Source: Hyphomicrobium sp. (GTDB lineage Bacteria; Pseudomonadota; Alphaproteobacteria; Rhizobiales; Hyphomicrobiaceae). From it: a stretch of 64,000 nt of DNA. The notes under the pieces were generated by a model. That model searched no databases and was not told the DNA's origin. It worked only from the letters and a program-made list of their open reading frames with translations. This document shows, one piece after another, positions 46,429 to 55,276 of the stretch (positions are counted from its first letter, which is position 1; each line of letters starts with the position of its first letter). The stretch is taken from assembly GCA_016716675.1 (NCBI GenBank), contig JADJVG010000001.1:186001-250000 (forward strand), written 5' to 3'. A program made the translations under genes and the position numbers.

Positions 46429-48096
46429 TTAGGGCGTTTTGCTTTGTTCGGCCTTTTGCATACCAACACGCTCATGGCGGCATCCCGAAAGGATGTCCAG
46501 GCGGCTGTCTGTTTCCTGGGTTTCGATGTTCAACATCCCGATGACCGTGTGAAATACATTGTCATGCGAATAAGGCGTTGCCGTTCGGCTTTGCAGACAC
46601 GCACCATCGATACCGAACGCCGTGCGATACGGTTCTGACAACCACATGACCATGGGCACATGCGTCTGCTCCTTGGGCGCCAGGCTGTAGGGCATGCCGT
46701 GCAAATAAAGCCCCTTCTCGCCGAGCGATTCCCCATGATCCGAGGCGTAGATCATGGCTGTATCGATGCCGCCATCAGCGACGTCCTTCAATGAGGCAAT
46801 CAACTTGGCCAGCACATAGTCGGTATAGAGAATCGTATTGTCAAAGGCATTGGAAATTTCCTCGCTATTGCAGTGGCTGAACTGACTCGTCTTGCACGTC
46901 GGCTGGAACGTGGCGAATGCAGCGGGATAGCGCTTGTAATACGCCGGTCCATGGCTGCCCATCATGTGCAGCACGACAAGGCCGCCGTCTTTCATGGCGC
47001 GCAGTTTATCTGGCAACCCATCGAGCAGAATTTCGTCGTGGCATTCTCCGTCGGAGCAATAGCGGTCATCCTTCGAATTGGTCAGGACCTCAGAGGGAAC
47101 GCGATCGCATACGCCCTTGCACCCGGTTTGGTTTTCGCGCCACAACACACTGACGCCCGCGCGCTTTGCTATGTCCAGCAGGTCTTCACGGCGTGCGGCG
47201 GCATCCGGCGAAAAGTGGTCGTGACCAAGGCCCGAGAAAATGCACGGCACGGAATCGGCGGTATCTGTGCCGCAAGATGTGACGTGCCCAAAGTTCAACA
47301 GTCCATCGACTTTCGACAGAAGCGGATTGGTGGCCTTCTCATAACCATTGAGCGAAAACCGATCGGCGCGCGCGGTTTCGCCGATCACCACTACGACCAC
47401 GGCAGGTCGCGACGACCTAGACCAATGCGCACCCTTGCGGGCGTCGGTCGCAAAGGGGACCACCGGGCCGCGCTCTGCAGCAAAGCGGGTTTGCGCGTAC
47501 TTCAACGTGGCGCTCACGGCGTTCGATGGCGCCAACTTTTGCAGGACGATCCTGTTTTCGCGGAAGAACGACGCAAATTCAGCATAAAATCCACCCAGCA
47601 CCACAATGCCGATGAAACCCACAACGCCAGCTCTCTTGAGGTTCTGCATGAAGAGCGCCGGAAATGACGGCCACGACACCGGAACCCATGCAACGAGCGC
47701 GGCAGGCAAAACGCCGAATACCGCGATGCTGGCAACGAGCTTTGCCGTTATCAGATCGGCGGCTTCGGCCTGATTGGTCTCAAAGGTATTCCGCACCATG
47801 TTGAAGTCGATCACGATGCCATACTCATGCATGAAATAGGCGATCGACGCCGTCGCGATGATCAGCACCACCAGCAGCGGCTTCAAGACATAGGGCACTG
47901 TGAAAACGGTGAGCACTAGAACGTGGGCGCACAGAAGAACAACGGCGACAGCCGCTGTGAAGGCGTAGTCCGTCATGTCAGTAGCCTGAACAGCATTGGC
48001 CAGAGCCTGCAAGAACGGCGTATTCAGCACCAGCAGCAGATAGATCGCAGATGACGTGACAAGCTGCGTCGGGGTAACGGTTCGTCCAGAAAACAT
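46429..48096 (-). CDS. eptA: Lipid A phosphoethanolamine transferase (EptA/MCR-like)
   Basis: A 555-residue inner-membrane enzyme. Five hydrophobic segments lie within residues 15-170 (for example AVAVVLLCAHVLVLTVFTV and VVGFIGIVVLGGFYAEF). The periplasmic sulfatase-fold domain has Glu240 in VVIGETARADRFSLNGY, the nucleophile Thr279 in SCGTDTADSVPC with flanking Cys275 and Cys285, and the metal motif YASDHGESLGEKGLYLHGMPY. It transfers phosphoethanolamine from phosphatidylethanolamine to lipid A or core, lowering surface charge and raising resistance to cationic peptides such as polymyxin. It stands alone, without a PmrAB-type two-component system nearby. Which acceptor it uses is not visible. 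Confidence 0.92.
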   Translation of the reverse strand: MFSGRTVTPTQLVTSSAIYLLLVLNTPFLQALANAVQATDMTDYAFTAAVAVVLLCAHVLVLTVFTVPYVLKPLLVVLIIATASIAYFMHEYGIVIDFNMVRNTFETNQAEAADLITAKLVASIAVFGVLPAALVAWVPVSWPSFPALFMQNLKRAGVVGFIGIVVLGGFYAEFASFFRENRIVLQKLAPSNAVSATLKYAQTRFAAERGPVVPFATDARKGAHWSRSSRPAVVVVVIGETARADRFSLNGYEKATNPLLSKVDGLLNFGHVTSCGTDTADSVPCIFSGLGHDHFSPDAAARREDLLDIAKRAGVSVLWRENQTGCKGVCDRVPSEVLTNSKDDRYCSDGECHDEILLDGLPDKLRAMKDGGLVVLHMMGSHGPAYYKRYPAAFATFQPTCKTSQFSHCNSEEISNAFDNTILYTDYVLAKLIASLKDVADGGIDTAMIYASDHGESLGEKGLYLHGMPYSLAPKEQTHVPMVMWLSEPYRTAFGIDGACLQSRTATPYSHDNVFHTVIGMLNIETQETDSRLDILSGCRHERVGMQKAEQSKTP

Positions 48097-48274
48097 CTGA
48101 TCTGCGCTCTGTGTTGCGGCCCTTGGCGATTATCGCGGGCTCGTCTACACGCGGACTTTGGGCAAATCATGCTGACAAGAAGCCAACACCGCCCTGTGCG
48201 TGTCTTATGGCCCAAAATGTCGTGTGGCCAAAAATCAACAGGCATCTGCCGCCCGTTCTTAGCATCACCCGCGA

Positions 48275-48351
48275 TGGCGCGCCCGGCAGGACTTGAACCT
48301 GCGACCACCCGCTTAGAAGGCGGGTGCTCTATCCAGCTGAGCTACGGGCGC
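48275..48351 (-). tRNA. tRNA-Arg (anticodon TCT)
   Basis: The minus strand folds into a complete cloverleaf: acceptor arms GCGCCCG/CGGGCGC, D-arm GCTCAGCTGGATAGAGC, anticodon stem CCCGC/GCGGG around loop CTTCTAA (anticodon TCT), and T-arm GCAGGTTCAAGTCCTGC. The CCA end is encoded (TGG at 48275-48277 on the plus strand). Confidence 0.96.
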
Positions 48352-48600
48352 TAAACGCAACGGTTCGCGATACGGATTCTTTGAAACCGACACATGCCAT
48401 TCCCTCGCCTTGCGGTCCATCACAAACAATTGCCGCAACGAGGCGGTTCAGGGTTACCGGCACGCCTTACAAAATGCAACCAGGAGTAAACCCCGCGCCC
48501 CATTTTGCAGCACTCAAGAGTTGATTAATCAGCGCTGCCCATGTCAGAACCTTGCCTTGAAACTTCATAAAAAAAAGTCGTCGGGGAAGGAGACACGTAT

Positions 48601-50295
48601 ATGGTGACCTCACAGCACGCTGCCGCCTCAAAAGCACCGGGTATACTTGACCGCGAACGCATCATCGCCAAAGCCGGTTTCAACCGCTGGATGGTGCCGC
48701 CTGCGGCCCTCGCCATCCATCTGTGTATCGGCATGGCGTACGGCTTTTCGGTGTTCTGGAAGCCGCTGCAAGCCGTCCTGTTAGGCGCCGACGGAGAACC
48801 CGTGCCGGAATGTTCGGCGGGAGCCGTAACCTTCTCGGAGAAAGCCGCTGGCACGCTCAAGGCGCTCGCCGCTACCGATTGCAACTGGAGCCAGTTTGAT
48901 CTCGGCTGGATGTATACGTTCTTCTTCGTACTCCTCGGCGTTTCGGCGGCGATCTGGGGTGGATGGCTGGAGCGCGCAGGCCCGCGCAAAGCCGGTGTCG
49001 TTGCGGCGCTCTGCTGGTGCGGCGGCCTTGTGATTTCGGCGCTTGGCGTGCACTGGCATCAGCTTTGGATGCTCTGGCTCGGTTCGGGTGTCATTGGCGG
49101 CGTCGGCCTCGGTCTCGGCTACATTTCACCGGTTTCAACGTTGATCAAATGGTTCCCTGACCGGCGCGGCATGGCGACCGGCATGGCCATCATGGGCTTC
49201 GGCGGCGGCGCGATGATCGGGTCGCCGCTCGCGACAATTCTGATGGATCACTTCAAGTCGGCAACAGAACCGGGCGTCTGGCAGACGTTCATCGCGTTGG
49301 CAGCGATCTATACGGTATTCATGCTGATCGGTGCGTTCAACTATCGCTTGCCGCCGCTCGGCTGGAAGCCGGAAGGTTGGACGCCGCCCGCCGCGACCAA
49401 TGCGATGATCACTTCGAACCATGTCGATCTGAAGAACGCCCACAAGACGCCTCAGTTCTGGCTGCTGTGGCTCATGCTGACCATGAACGTTTCCGCCTGC
49501 ATCGGCATCATTGGCGCAGCCTCTCCAATGCTCCAGGAAACCTTCGGCGGTGCGCTGATCAACCAACCGGAACTCACCTACCCTGACATCAAGAAGGACG
49601 CCACAATGGCCGCTGCCGCAGGCGCCATTGGCGCGGGCTTCGTCGGCCTCATTTCACTCATGAATATTTTCGGCCGCATCGCCTGGGCGTCGTCGTCCGA
49701 CTTCCTCGGCCGCAAAAACACTTACTACATCTTCTTCGTGCTCGGCGCGGCGCTCTACGTGCTGGCCTCGTTCGGCGCGGAGTGGAAGTCGCTTGCCATC
49801 GTTGTCGCCTGCTTCTGCATCATCGCGTCGATGTACGGAGGCGGATTCTCAACCATCCCAGCGTACCTCGCAGACATGTTTGGCACGCAGTTCGTCGGTG
49901 CTATTCACGGGCGGCTTCTCACCGCATGGTCGACGGCCGGTATCGTCGGTCCGGTGATCGTCAACTACCTGCACGATACGCGCGCGGCCGCCGGCGTCCC
50001 GCCCGATCAGATCTACGGTCCGATCTACTTCATTCTTGCCGGGCTGCTCGGTATCGGGCTTGTCGCCAACCTCCTCGTGCGGCCCGTCAATCCGAAGTGG
50101 CACATGACAGAGGAAGAACTCGCCGAAACCCACGCCAAGCTGCATGAATCCGCTGAACCTGCAAAGACAGGCTCGTTCGGCATCGGCAAAGGCGGTCTCG
50201 ATGCGAAAGCAGTGCCATTCTGGCTGCTGGTTGGCATCCCGCTGGCGTGGGGCGTCTGGGTCACAATCCGCAAGTCGGTTGACTTGTTCATGTAA
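48601..50295 (+). CDS. MFS transporter of the oxalate:formate antiporter (OFA) family
   Basis: A 564-residue membrane protein with about 12 hydrophobic segments. The start ATG 48601 follows GGGAAGGAGA. Family marks are NRWMVPPAALAIHLCIGMAYGFSVFWKPL at the N-terminus, GGWLERAGPRKAGVVAALCW, GLGYISPVSTLIKWFPDRRGMATGMAIMGFGGGAMIG, and GRIAWASSSDFLGRKNTYYIFF. An extra loop of about 50 residues after the first segment contains a Cys pair (PECSAG and TDCNWSQ). OFA members carry oxalate, formate, lactate or other small carboxylates. In a methylotroph, formate or oxalate would make sense, but the substrate cannot be read from sequence. Confidence 0.9.
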   Translation: MVTSQHAAASKAPGILDRERIIAKAGFNRWMVPPAALAIHLCIGMAYGFSVFWKPLQAVLLGADGEPVPECSAGAVTFSEKAAGTLKALAATDCNWSQFDLGWMYTFFFVLLGVSAAIWGGWLERAGPRKAGVVAALCWCGGLVISALGVHWHQLWMLWLGSGVIGGVGLGLGYISPVSTLIKWFPDRRGMATGMAIMGFGGGAMIGSPLATILMDHFKSATEPGVWQTFIALAAIYTVFMLIGAFNYRLPPLGWKPEGWTPPAATNAMITSNHVDLKNAHKTPQFWLLWLMLTMNVSACIGIIGAASPMLQETFGGALINQPELTYPDIKKDATMAAAAGAIGAGFVGLISLMNIFGRIAWASSSDFLGRKNTYYIFFVLGAALYVLASFGAEWKSLAIVVACFCIIASMYGGGFSTIPAYLADMFGTQFVGAIHGRLLTAWSTAGIVGPVIVNYLHDTRAAAGVPPDQIYGPIYFILAGLLGIGLVANLLVRPVNPKWHMTEEELAETHAKLHESAEPAKTGSFGIGKGGLDAKAVPFWLLVGIPLAWGVWVTIRKSVDLFM

Positions 50296-50304
50296 GCAGG
50301 TTGC

Positions 50305-50335
50305 GGCGGCTCCAAAGTCTGCGCTTGGAGCCGCC
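50305..50335. terminator. Hairpin between convergent genes
   Basis: GGCGGCTCCAA (50305-50315) and TTGGAGCCGCC (50325-50335) form a perfect 11-bp stem with a nine-base loop, in the 53-base gap between the convergent transporter and ClpP-like genes. No T run follows in either direction, so it is a weaker terminator candidate. Confidence 0.6.
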
Positions 50336-50348
50336 TGCACGTCTAGTT

Positions 50349-51017
50349 TCAGAACACCTGCTGCACGATGTGCGAATCCTCATCGACCAATTCGCGGCCG
50401 GTCTTCCAGACGTCGTTGCCGCCTGCCATCGCTGCGCGCACACTTCTGATCCACGAGACTGGCACACCGGCCGGCACGAAATAGCGCTCGAACAAGCTAT
50501 CGGTCGCGGATGCTGTCGCGCTCTCCGGCACCTCCAACCGTTCCTTGGACGAAAACTCCATGAAGCTCACTTCATGGAACATAAACTGTGCGGACTCGGC
50601 CGCCGTGCGCAGCTGCCCTTGCAAATAAATGGGCACACACATCGACGCACATCGCCGTCCCGCTTCAACGACCGTATCAAGGCGGTGCGTTTCTTTGATC
50701 TTGCGAAGCAGCCGCACGACGTCAGCGCCGTGCGCTAGAGATCCGCCCGGCGACGATAGCGACAACACGAAGGTGCCAGCGGTGCCCTGATAACGCTCGT
50801 AGGCTTCGGCAATGCGGCTCGCCATTGGCGCCGCGATCTTGCCTCTCCAGTTCAGATAGACCGTGCCGCCATCAGGCGCCTCGCGCACGTCCAACGTGCC
50901 GACGCCGGCAAAGTAGAGTTCGAGATTATCGCGCGTCTTGAAGCCGAGCACGACGATAGCGAGCAGGACAGCAGCCCACAGCAATCGATTGAGTGCGCGC
51001 GACGGCATTGAGGGCAA
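50349..51017 (-). CDS. Membrane-anchored ClpP/crotonase-like periplasmic protein
   Basis: A 222-residue protein. An N-terminal hydrophobic segment (LLWAAVLLAIVVLGFKT) anchors or exports it. The rest has the ClpP-like fold: TVYLNWRGKIAAPMASRIAEAYE, then FVLSLSSPGGSLAHGADVVRLL, and CASMCVPIYLQGQLRTAAESAQFMFHEVSF. In the family the serine of the SM or SAC turn and the following His of FHE act as catalytic residues; here they would be the Ser in RCASMC and the His in MFHEV. Homologues are described only as predicted periplasmic proteins. It stands alone, and its substrate is unknown. Confidence 0.65.
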   Translation of the reverse strand: MPSMPSRALNRLLWAAVLLAIVVLGFKTRDNLELYFAGVGTLDVREAPDGGTVYLNWRGKIAAPMASRIAEAYERYQGTAGTFVLSLSSPGGSLAHGADVVRLLRKIKETHRLDTVVEAGRRCASMCVPIYLQGQLRTAAESAQFMFHEVSFMEFSSKERLEVPESATASATDSLFERYFVPAGVPVSWIRSVRAAMAGGNDVWKTGRELVDEDSHIVQQVF

Positions 51018-51185
51018 CGTCTCCGAGGGCGATCAGTCGGCGATCCGCGAGGGCATCATACGCGCGGCCAATGGCGCAAGCACGGCAACGCTCGTCGCAA
51101 GCCTGTTGTGAACGGCGAGAAAAAATGATCGCCTAAGGACGATGCCGGACAGGCCCCGCAGGGGCACCGCACGCCAAGCCCGTTA

Positions 51186-51518
51186 TTAATGCGTCCAGCT
51201 ACCGATACGGCCGAATTTGAAATTCTCAGCGTACGACTTCTGAATCGGCGTGCGCGGCTTCGGTTCGACAACCATGTAAGCGAGGTTGTTGCGCGTGGCG
51301 TAGGCGATCGCCTCGTCCTTGCTTGCAAACTCGAGGCGCACTTGCGCCAGCATATCGGATGAGCTTGTCCAACCCATCAAAGGATCGCGCTCGTCGGCAG
51401 ACGCTGGTTCGAATTCCAGCACCCACTCTTTGGTGCGAGCCTCGCCTGACTGCATGGCGGTTTTAGCAGGACGGAAAATGCGCGCTGGCATGTACGGCTT
51501 CCCGGAATAACTGACCAT
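51186..51518 (-). CDS. NDUFS4-like complex I accessory subunit (ETC complex I subunit family)
   Basis: A 110-residue protein. The frame runs back through the tRNA region, but ATG 51518 (MVSYSGKPYMPARIFRP) gives the family start MPARIFRPAKTAMQSG. Further marks are WVLEFEPASADERDPLMGWTSSSDM and ARNNLAYMV-like TRNNLAYMVVEP with the end YAENFKFGRIGSWTH. The family is the alphaproteobacterial and mitochondrial 18 kDa accessory subunit of NADH:ubiquinone oxidoreductase. The nuo operon is not in the window, as is common for this subunit. It supports an alphaproteobacterial source. Confidence 0.88.
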   Translation of the reverse strand: MVSYSGKPYMPARIFRPAKTAMQSGEARTKEWVLEFEPASADERDPLMGWTSSSDMLAQVRLEFASKDEAIAYATRNNLAYMVVEPKPRTPIQKSYAENFKFGRIGSWTH

Positions 51519-51558
51519 CTGACGTCTGCGCTGCGTCCCGTTTGAACTGGGACGCGTT

Positions 51559-51635
51559 TGGTCGGGGCGACATGATTCGAACACGCGACCCTCTGCTCCC
51601 AAAGCAGATGCTCTACCAGGCTGAGCTACACCCCG
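51559..51635 (-). tRNA. tRNA-Pro (anticodon TGG)
   Basis: The minus strand shows CGGGGTG/CGCCCCG acceptor arms, D-arm GCTCAGCCTGGTAGAGC, anticodon stem TCTGC/GCAGA around TTTGGGA (anticodon TGG), and T-arm GCGTGTTCGAATCATGT. CCA is encoded (TGG at 51559-51561 on the plus strand). Confidence 0.95.
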
Positions 51636-51718
51636 ACGCGCGAGCAGATCGTTTGCAGCTTTCGCACCGCTTGGTCAAGGGCACAACCGCCACCGCGTCA
51701 CCGGATCAGGCTTTTCGG

Positions 51719-52291
51719 CTATTGCGCCGCGCCGCCAGTGGTAAAAATCGGGTGCCGGACGCGGTCGCCCGGCTTAATCCCGAGCCGTCCAGTCGCGCCG
51801 CCCGGCACTTCGAGCACGGCGCTGACCGGCGCGCCGGACGAAATTACCCGCTCCGACATCGGCTCGGCATTGACCTCAATGCGATGGATGATGCCGTCGG
51901 GACGAATGAACAGCATATCCAGCGGGATGTAGGTGTTGCGCATCCACATCGTAATGTCCTGCGCGGCGCCATACGGAAACAGCATGCCCTCGTTATCGGC
52001 GAGCTTAGTGCGGAACATCAGGCCGACGGCCTTTTCCTTGTCCGTCTCAGCAATCTCGACCTGGAACGTTTTTGCTTCTCCACCGCCGGTCGGTTCGATC
52101 GCTAACGCTTCGGTGCGCAACCGCGCTTCTGCCGGCCGCACGAAAGCGAACTGTTCAGCGGGCAGCAGAGCTGAAACCAGTTGTTGGTTTGCAGGCATCG
52201 TTGGCATGGACATGGAGGCCCATAAGGCCAAAACAAAAAGGGCCGCGCAAGTGGCGGCCCTTTTGAAAACTGATCTAGACACGCGGTCCAT
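51719..52291 (-). CDS. DUF192 family exported protein
   Basis: A 190-residue protein. ATG 52291 (MDRVSRSVFKRAAT) is preferred over TTG 52306. A signal peptide follows (AATCAALFVLALWASMSM). The DUF192 domain covers about residues 65-180: FQVEIAETDKEKAVGLMFRTKLADNEGMLFPYG, ITMWMRNTYIPLDMLFIRPDG, and VLEVPGGATGRLGIKPGDRV. The family is widespread and has no firmly known function. It lies 11 bases after the double cold-shock gene, the usual alphaproteobacterial pairing, so both are on one transcript. Confidence 0.88.
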   Translation of the reverse strand: MDRVSRSVFKRAATCAALFVLALWASMSMPTMPANQQLVSALLPAEQFAFVRPAEARLRTEALAIEPTGGGEAKTFQVEIAETDKEKAVGLMFRTKLADNEGMLFPYGAAQDITMWMRNTYIPLDMLFIRPDGIIHRIEVNAEPMSERVISSGAPVSAVLEVPGGATGRLGIKPGDRVRHPIFTTGGAAQ

Positions 52292-52302
52292 CCTGGAAGC
52301 GA

Positions 52303-52905
52303 TCAATTCTTCGACGGCAATCCCGTCGGCACGCCATCAGGGCGGAGCTCGGCGGCCATGCAGCCCTTGGAGCCGTAGCCCCAGCGGACCTGAACGATCT
52401 GACCGGGACGAAGTTCTGTGAACCCGAACCGGCGCAACGTTTCCATGTGGCAGAAGATATCTGCTGTGCCCTCACCGCGTGTCAAGAAGCCAAAACCGCG
52501 AACCCGGTTGAACCACTTGACGTACGCCCGCTCCCAATCGCTTTCCGGCGTCACGATGACGTGCGTGCGCTGTGGCAACTGCGATGGGTGGATGGCGGTG
52601 CTTTCGTCCATGCTCAGAATGCGGAAGGCCTGCATGCCCTTCGGGCGCTTCAGAACTTCGCACTGCAACCGCGCACCTTCGTAGGCCGTCTGGAAACCGC
52701 CTGCGCGGAGACATGTGACGTGAAGAAGAATATCCGGCAAGCCGTTGTCTGGAACAATGAACCCGTACCCCTTGGATGCATCGAACCACTTGATGGTCCC
52801 AGCAATTTCAAAGACCTCGAGGCCGGCCTCGTCCAATAAATCCGGACGGCTTTCAAACGGCTGCTCGAAGTCCGGAAAGCCCGGACGTTTAGTATCCCCC
52901 GTCAT
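52303..52905 (-). CDS. Protein with two cold-shock domains
   Basis: A 200-residue protein starting at ATG 52905. The first cold-shock domain (about residues 34-100) has GTIKWFDASKGYGFIVPDNGLPDILLHV. The second (about 125-190) has AYVKWFNRVRGFGFLTRGEGTADIFCHM. Both keep the RNP1-like aromatic surface (KGYGFI, RGFGFL) used to bind single-stranded RNA or DNA. Two-domain CSD proteins are typical of alphaproteobacteria and act as RNA chaperones in stress or stationary phase. The DUF192 gene follows. Confidence 0.92.
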   Translation of the reverse strand: MTGDTKRPGFPDFEQPFESRPDLLDEAGLEVFEIAGTIKWFDASKGYGFIVPDNGLPDILLHVTCLRAGGFQTAYEGARLQCEVLKRPKGMQAFRILSMDESTAIHPSQLPQRTHVIVTPESDWERAYVKWFNRVRGFGFLTRGEGTADIFCHMETLRRFGFTELRPGQIVQVRWGYGSKGCMAAELRPDGVPTGLPSKN

Positions 52906-53446
52906 ATATTACACCCCGCTACTGCGTCTTACGTTACCTCACTACACCCTGGCGCCGTGCCGAGCGTTCGTTCCTGGAAGAGCCCTCTTCAGAAACGAAG
53001 CACTGCACACCGTCACGATGCGGCGGAAACATAACATTCGTTCGCGCTCGCGCTAGCTCGATTTTAACGTTTCAACACTTGACGCCGTGCACAGGCGAAC
53101 TGATTCTTCTCACGCAATCGCGATAAGCGCATGAAAAAACAGTGAGAACCGAGCTTCAAATTTCATCCCCAGATTTGCGTGAAGAACACGCAAAAAAAGC
53201 ATTCTCAAACATCCCCACGCATCATGTGATCTCTAACGAATCAAATTCGAATGATTCGCTTTTTACGTCGCATTACGGCCCTAAAATAACAGCGTGTGAT
53301 GTCTCGCCGTTCTAGTTATCCAGAGGTCATACACAGGACCCTGTGGATTGCGACGTCAGGTTGTCGCATCGGTGTTACCGTGCGGTCACGCTATCCGTGC
53401 GTGCCACCAAGTGTGTCTCAGCCTTGGTTCGAGAAAGGAGTGGTTT
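52906..53446. other. AT-richer intergenic region between the cold-shock gene and gloA
   Basis: About 540 bases without a credible gene, clearly richer in A and T than its surroundings. It contains an 8-bp inverted repeat TTTGCGTG/CACGCAAA (53174-53181 and 53187-53194) without a trailing T run, and TGCGAC-N8-GTCGCA near 53348-53368. It should hold the promoters for the cold-shock operon (leftward) and gloA (rightward). I do not recognise a known RNA. Confidence 0.35.
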
Positions 53447-53886
53447 ATGCGCTACTTGCACACGATGGTTCGCATCAGAAATATCGACGACAGCCTCGCA
53501 TTCTATTGTGACGGCCTCGGCATGCGGGAGGTACGGCGCATCGACAACGAGCGCGGCCGCTTCACGCTGATCTTTCTCGCAGCCCCCGAAGACGTGCCCC
53601 GCGCCACGACCGAAAAGGCCCCGATGCTTGAACTAACCTACAATTGGGACACGGAAGACTATGGTTCGGCGCGCAATTTCGGCCACTTGGCCTTTCTCGT
53701 CGATGACATCTATGCCACCTGCGCGCGACTGGCAGCGAAGGGCGTCACGATCAACCGGCCGCCGCGCGACGGCCACATGGCGTTCGTGCGCTCCCGGATT
53801 TGATCTCGGTCGAGTTGCTGCAAAAAGGTGACGCCCTGCCCTCCGCCGAGCCGTGGGCCAGCATGGCCAATATGGGCGCGTGGTGA
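53447..53886 (+). CDS. gloA: Lactoylglutathione lyase (glyoxalase I), frameshifted near the 3' end
   Basis: Glyoxalase I turns the methylglyoxal-glutathione adduct into lactoylglutathione. ATG 53447 (MRYLHTMVRIRNIDDSL) lies eight bases after AAAGGAG. The frame carries LAFYCDGLGMREVRR, MLELTYNWDTEDYGSARNFGHLAFLVDDI and PRDGHMAFVRS, including His and Glu ligands of the metal site. It then meets a stop at 53801 because the C run at about 53795-53797 is one base short; with one more C it continues PDLISVELLQKGDALP and ends at 53884-53886, giving 146 residues, the normal length. The next gene starts inside this corrected stop (GTGA), which supports the corrected reading. Confidence 0.88.
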
Positions 53887-55103
53887 GCATTTCCGCAGCG
53901 CACAAACGATCGGTCGCGATCATCGGCGCCGGACCAGCCGGTCTGATGGCAGCAGAGGTTATTGCGTCCGCAGGGCACGCAGTGACCGTTTATGAGCGTA
54001 TGCCGTCTCCGGCCCGTAAATTTCTGCTGGCCGGTCGCGGTGGGTTGAACCTCACGCATAGCGAACCGCTAGACCTGTTCTTAAACCACTACGGCGCAGA
54101 GGCTTCCGCCGTCCGCGATGCGGTTACAGCATTTCCGCCCGAGAAGCTGATCGCCTGGGCCAACGGGCTCGGCCAGGAAACTTTTACGGGCTCGTCGGGG
54201 CGCATTTTCCCCAAGGCCATGAAAGCCTCGCCGTTGCTGAGGGCATGGCTGCGGCGGCTCGATACGCTTGGTGTCACCATCAAGACGCGCCACACGTGGA
54301 CGGGGTTCACCAGCGACGGCGGCATTACAATCGCAACACCGGACGCTGCCACGCTGACTGCGAAACCCGATGCGCTCGTGCTGGCCCTCGGCGGCGGAAG
54401 CTGGCCACGCCTCGGATCGGATGGAAGCTGGGTGCCGGTACTCGAAGCCGACGGCATCGCCGTCGCGCCACTTATGCCTGCAAACAGCGGTGTTTTGATC
54501 GCTTGGTCAAACATCTTCGCGACGCGCTTTGCCGGATCGCCATTAAAGCGCATCGCCGTCCGCGTCGGCGAGTTGACGGCGCGCGGCGAGGCCGTCATTA
54601 CGCAAACCGGCCTTGAAGGCGGTGTCATCTACGCCCTTGCCCGCGAGATCCGGGCTACGCTCGCTGCTCCATCGGCCGGCGCAATAGCCATCGATTTGAA
54701 GCCCGACATTACTATAGATGATCTAACCCAACGCCTATTGCGGCCGCGCGGCTCGCAATCGGTCAGCAACTTCCTGCGCAAGGCGGCGAACCTCGACGCC
54801 GCGGCCATCGGACTGCTGCGTGAACCCGGACTACTACCACCTGACGCCGCCGGCCTCGCAGAACGCATCAAAAGCGTCCGTCTGACCGTCCACGGCAGCG
54901 CCCCATTGTCCCGCGCCATCTCTAGCGCGGGCGGCGTTCGCTTTGCCGGCCTGACCACCGAAATGATGTTTGCCAGCAAGCCCGGCGTGTTCGCCGCCGG
55001 CGAAATGCTCGACTGGGAAGCACCCACCGGGGGCTACCTTTTACAAGCCTCATTCGCGACTGGTGTTGCAGCTGCAAATGGCGTTTTGCAGTGGTTGAAA
55101 TAG
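53883..55103 (+). CDS. NAD(P)/FAD-dependent oxidoreductase (YhiN/HI0933-like flavoprotein)
   Basis: A 406-residue flavoprotein. GTG 53883 overlaps the corrected gloA stop. The N-terminal FAD motif is SVAIIGAGPAGLMAAEVIASAGHAV, followed by PARKFLLAGRGGLNLTHSE, the family signature. Later come LALGGGSWPRLGSDGSWVP and the C-terminal FAD contact KPGVFAAGEMLDWEAPTGGYLLQASFATG. Members of this HI0933-like family have no firmly established reaction. It may be co-transcribed with glyoxalase I. Confidence 0.9.
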   Translation: MSISAAHKRSVAIIGAGPAGLMAAEVIASAGHAVTVYERMPSPARKFLLAGRGGLNLTHSEPLDLFLNHYGAEASAVRDAVTAFPPEKLIAWANGLGQETFTGSSGRIFPKAMKASPLLRAWLRRLDTLGVTIKTRHTWTGFTSDGGITIATPDAATLTAKPDALVLALGGGSWPRLGSDGSWVPVLEADGIAVAPLMPANSGVLIAWSNIFATRFAGSPLKRIAVRVGELTARGEAVITQTGLEGGVIYALAREIRATLAAPSAGAIAIDLKPDITIDDLTQRLLRPRGSQSVSNFLRKAANLDAAAIGLLREPGLLPPDAAGLAERIKSVRLTVHGSAPLSRAISSAGGVRFAGLTTEMMFASKPGVFAAGEMLDWEAPTGGYLLQASFATGVAAANGVLQWLK

Positions 55104-55276
55104 GGCCCCGGCCAGGGCATACGAGCGGCGGCCGGCGAGTCCATACCCTCAAAGACCATTTTGATAAAAAATTTCTCCAAACAGGGATCACTAGCATGGG
55201 ATGCCATACTTATTTATAAAAGCGCCTTCTCTAGGGAATGTTTTACCCCTATGTTCCCCGCAACTGGAGGTCTTCC

